Below are positions 7,493-9,637 of a stretch of 9,637 nt of DNA, piece by piece. Positions within the stretch are counted from its first letter, which is position 1. Each line of letters begins with the position of its first letter. The notes below the pieces were generated by a model. The model ran no database searches, was not told where the DNA came from, and saw nothing but the letters and a program-made list of their open reading frames with translations. Location: contig DCGE01000133.1 in the NCBI GenBank assembly GCA_002314525.1, positions 1 to 9,637 on the forward strand. Reading direction: 5' to 3'. This stretch comes from Prevotellaceae bacterium UBA1786 (lineage in GTDB: Bacteria > Bacteroidota > Bacteroidia > Bacteroidales > Bacteroidaceae). The position numbers and the translations under genes are program-made.

Positions 7493-8659
7493 ATGAAATT
7501 CATATCAGAAACCATCAAATATATCGGCTGCGACGACGCCGATCTGCAGTTGTTCGAGTCCCAGTATGCACTTCCGGATGGAATGTGCTACAACTCTTAT
7601 GTCATTCTTGATGAGAAGGTTGCCATTATGGATACATCGGACAAACGTACGATGAAACAGTGGAAGGATAACTTAGTCCGGGCCCTGGATGGCCGCAAGC
7701 CCGATTATCTCATCGTGCATCATCTTGAGCCAGATCATGCAAGTGGTATCGGAGAAATCCTGGACATCTATCCTGATATTCGGATTGTATGTTCCTCAAG
7801 GGCTCAGACTATGATTCCTCTCTATTTTCCTGAGGAAGATATCTCGGAACGCATCATTGCGGTTAAGGATGGCGACACCCTTTGCCTGGGGCAGCATACT
7901 TTGACGTTTATTATGGCCCCGATGGTCCACTGGCCGGAGGTTATGGTCACTTATGACAATCTTGACAAAGTCATCTTTTCGGCAGACGGTTTTGGTAAGT
8001 TCGGCGTGATGGATGCTGACCCAGACGACTGGGCCTGCGAGGCTCGCCGCTACTATTTCAATATATGTGGCAAATATGGTGTCCAGGTCGCCTCTTTGCT
8101 CAATAAGATATTCACTCTCAAGATTGAGAAGATACTCCCTCTTCACGGTCCGATTCTCAGTGGAGAGAAGATGGTTGAAGCAATCCGGCTTTATACTGTC
8201 TGGAGCAGTTATGGCGTCGAGACTGAAGGTGTTTTCATTGCACATGCCTCCATTCATGGGTGTACCAAAGCTGCTGCTGAAAGGCTTGCAGAAATTCTTC
8301 AGGCAAAGGGCTGCAAGAAAGTTTCTGTTACTGACCTTTGCCGGGAAGATCAGGCGGAAGCTGTGGAAGATGCATTCAGATATGGCAAGGTTGTTCTGGC
8401 AGCGTCAACATATGACGGTGGCCTGTTCCCTCCTATGTATGACTTTCTGCACCACCTTCAGATAAAGGGATGGCAAGGTCGAGAAGTGGCTCTGATCGAA
8501 AATGGTAGTTGGGCCCCTTCTGCCGCCAAGGTAATGAAGCAGATGCTGGAGGAGATGAAAAATATTACCATCAAGGGCGAAACCCTAACACTTCGAGGAG
8601 TGATGAAGGAAAACGATTATCATGCTCTCAATGCGCTTGCTGACTCCATTCTCATATAA
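7493..8659 (+). CDS. fprA: FprA-family A-type flavodiiron protein (O2/NO reductase)
   Basis: This is a cytoplasmic flavodiiron protein. The family reduces O2 to water and/or NO to N2O using electrons delivered by rubredoxin or a related donor, protecting anaerobes. The 388 residues match a class A protein: a metallo-beta-lactamase-like diiron domain (about 1-245) followed by a flavodoxin-like domain (about 246-388). The complete metal set is visible: His77-x-Glu79-x-Asp81-His82 in HHLEPDHASG, His146 in MVHWPEV, Asp165 in FSADGFGKFG, and His218 in LPLHGPIL. The FMN phosphate loop is HASIHGCTKAAAE (251-263), with later flavin-contact segments STYDGGLFPP (305-314) and ENGSW (336-340). No rubredoxin or flavin reductase extension is fused, and neither gene is nearby. 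It sits between the beta-barrel gene and lipoprotein copy 2. Substrate preference cannot be read from sequence. Confidence 0.95.
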   Translation: MKFISETIKYIGCDDADLQLFESQYALPDGMCYNSYVILDEKVAIMDTSDKRTMKQWKDNLVRALDGRKPDYLIVHHLEPDHASGIGEILDIYPDIRIVCSSRAQTMIPLYFPEEDISERIIAVKDGDTLCLGQHTLTFIMAPMVHWPEVMVTYDNLDKVIFSADGFGKFGVMDADPDDWACEARRYYFNICGKYGVQVASLLNKIFTLKIEKILPLHGPILSGEKMVEAIRLYTVWSSYGVETEGVFIAHASIHGCTKAAAERLAEILQAKGCKKVSVTDLCREDQAEAVEDAFRYGKVVLAASTYDGGLFPPMYDFLHHLQIKGWQGREVALIENGSWAPSAAKVMKQMLEEMKNITIKGETLTLRGVMKENDYHALNALADSILI

Positions 8660-8688
8660 TTCACCAAGAAAAAAATAGACAAACCTAT

Positions 8689-8840
8689 ATGAAACAAACA
8701 TTCCAATTCCTTGCTCTCGTGGCAATCTGTTCTGCAATGATGGTTTCTTGCAAGAACACCAAAACAACAGAACCAACTCCAGAAGAAATCCAAGCACAGA
8801 AGGTGGCACTTGCTGATTCAGTGTTGGCGCAGATTGATGC
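8689..8840 (+). repeat. Direct repeat, right copy (5' end of lipoprotein gene 2)
   Basis: This is the partner of 6127-6278. After this point nucleotide similarity falls sharply for about 20 codons, then partly returns. The extreme 3' ends of the genes also match: the last 21 coding bases (6925-6945 and 9490-9510) differ at a single position. Confidence 0.9.
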
Positions 8841-9510
8841 CTTTGCAGATGAATATATGCTGGCATCTGACAATGCTTTCCGTATTGCGAATTTTGAATT
8901 GACGGAAGAGGAGAAGATGGTTAAGCCAGACTATCTCCTTGACCCTTCATTTGCCAGCACACTTGTCACAAAATCTCAAAAAGTCAATGCACTGGGCATT
9001 TTTGCTCTGGATATAGCGGTTAGGAAAATATATGATATACCTCTTGAAGAGACAAAAGAAGTTATTGCAAAATTAGCAGCAGAAATAAACCATCCAATGG
9101 ATGTAAACGTTAATACTAATCTTGAAATGCCTCTATCTGAGAAAATCAAGAAAGAATATGAGAATTGCAAAGCACGTGGTGAATTGACTTATTTCTGGCA
9201 GTTCCAAAATGCTATTCTCGTAGAGACAGCCTATGTTATTGTTCAAAATCCAGAGTTGTTTTTTAGCAAGATTTCAGAAGAACAATGGCAAGCATTCAAT
9301 AAGAGAACGAATGAAAACAATTATGCAATGAGGAAACTCGCAAAGTATGATCAAGAGATGTCTGCTGTTCTTGAGTTGTTTAATCGGTATAGGGCGGTAT
9401 CATCGGATGAAGAAAAAGCAAAGATTGACGTTTCAGTTGAATCTACAAAACAATATTGGAGTGCCAATAAGGACAAATTCATTAATCAACGCAACGCCCT
9501 TCTTCAGTAA
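8689..9510 (+). CDS. Uncharacterised lipoprotein, copy 2 of a paralogous pair
   Basis: This is the second copy of the unknown lipoprotein family (273 aa; see 6127-6945). It has lipobox MVSC with lipid Cys21, then the same CKNTKTTEPTPEE linker, and a charged helical body without membrane segments. Compared with copy 1, residues 1-50 differ at only three positions, 51-70 agree at 7 of 20, 71-104 are identical, and the rest is about 60% identical. Copy 2 carries one extra residue near position 240. The region around 229-255 is the second variable patch. The last residues ANKDKFINQRNALLQ are again conserved. It begins 29 bp after the fprA stop and is the last gene before the terminator at 9528-9561. 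Both copies remain intact with no stops or frameshifts, so both are probably functional. Role unknown. Confidence 0.85.
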   Translation: MKQTFQFLALVAICSAMMVSCKNTKTTEPTPEEIQAQKVALADSVLAQIDAFADEYMLASDNAFRIANFELTEEEKMVKPDYLLDPSFASTLVTKSQKVNALGIFALDIAVRKIYDIPLEETKEVIAKLAAEINHPMDVNVNTNLEMPLSEKIKKEYENCKARGELTYFWQFQNAILVETAYVIVQNPELFFSKISEEQWQAFNKRTNENNYAMRKLAKYDQEMSAVLELFNRYRAVSSDEEKAKIDVSVESTKQYWSANKDKFINQRNALLQ

Positions 9511-9527
9511 AAAAACATATATCATAC

Positions 9528-9561
9528 AATAAGGAGATGTCATTTTTGGCATCTCCTTATT
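9528..9561 (+). terminator. Hairpin terminator at the end of the gene run
   Basis: AATAAGGAGATGTCA (9528-9542) pairs with TGGCATCTCCTTATT (9547-9561) over 15 bp with one G-U wobble around a TTTT loop. It lies 17 bp after the stop of lipoprotein copy 2. The bases after the stem (ATTGTTAAT) are only moderately U-rich on the + strand. On the - strand the bases after the stem (GTATGATATATG) are also only moderately U-rich. Its position and length make it the likely end of the + strand transcript. Confidence 0.82.
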
Positions 9562-9589
9562 ATTGTTAATCAGGAAATCGTGAAGATAA

Positions 9590-9623
9590 AAGAAAAAAGC
9601 ACTTACAAACAATGTAAGTGCTT
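9590..9623 (-). terminator. Intrinsic terminator for an off-window minus-strand gene
   Basis: AAGCACTTAC (9597-9606) and GTAAGTGCTT (9614-9623) form a perfect 10-bp stem with a 7-base loop. The U-tract is present only on the - strand: reading that strand, the stem runs directly into TTTTTTCTTTT. On the + strand the stem is followed by GGGTTGCTCCCC, which would not support termination. A gene transcribed toward this cluster must therefore lie just past the right edge. Only about 14 bases of it or its 3' flank can be in the window (9624-9637). Confidence 0.75.
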
Positions 9624-9637
9624 GGGTTGCTCCCCTA

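Noticed and set aside
2918..9170. Minus-strand open frames of 60-150 codons across the gene run
   Set aside because: All lie opposite well-supported + strand genes and encode low-complexity or Cys/His/Ser-rich products with no family resemblance. They are complementary-strand shadows.
6127..9510. The repeated lipoprotein genes as ends of a transposon or composite element
   Set aside because: There is no transposase, integrase, terminal inverted repeat or target-site duplication. The similarity starts at the start codon and ends at the stop codon, as expected for gene paralogues.
1..9637. CRISPR array, phage genes, toxin-antitoxin, restriction or other defence system
   Set aside because: No regularly spaced short repeats, Cas-, nuclease-, methylase- or toxin-like products were seen. 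Every long + strand frame is accounted for by envelope, transport or enzyme genes.

Overview
The window comes from a member of the phylum Bacteroidota, most likely order Bacteroidales. The main evidence is a SusC/SusD outer-membrane pair. Other signs are several short type II lipoprotein signals, start codons without clear Shine-Dalgarno sequences, and an oxygen/NO-type flavodiiron protein next to a Dcu-family C4-dicarboxylate carrier, which suits an anaerobe. I cannot name the genus from sequence alone. All genes that can be supported are on the + strand.

Region 1 (1-2865) is the 3' part of a susC-type TonB-dependent transporter gene, followed 12 bp later by a complete susD-like lipoprotein gene. 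It closes with a strong GC-rich intrinsic terminator. No glycan-degrading enzyme is present here, so the ligand is unknown.

Region 2 (2870-9561) is a run of seven + strand genes with gaps of 5-44 bp. No internal intrinsic terminator was seen, and the run ends in a long hairpin. In order they are: an uncharacterised secreted protein; a DcuA/DcuB-family carrier; a lipoprotein Ntn-type linear-amide C-N hydrolase (choloylglycine hydrolase-like) with the expected catalytic residues; an uncharacterised lipoprotein (copy 1); a small outer-membrane beta-barrel protein; an FprA-type flavodiiron protein; and a second copy of the uncharacterised lipoprotein. The short gaps suggest co-transcription, but the roles are mixed (envelope, transport, amide hydrolysis, O2/NO defence), and no single pathway is evident.

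Region 3 (9562-9637) is the right edge. It contains a second hairpin whose U-tract lies on the - strand, so an unseen gene, possibly a tRNA, converges on this cluster.

Most of the window is ordinary Bacteroidales content. The part most worth a second look is the pair of unknown lipoproteins that bracket the barrel and flavodiiron genes. They are about 69% identical by hand count and mosaic: a nearly identical signal/linker segment, a hypervariable patch, and a 34-residue block that is invariant at protein level despite 14 silent differences. I found no phage, IS element, CRISPR array or recognised defence system.
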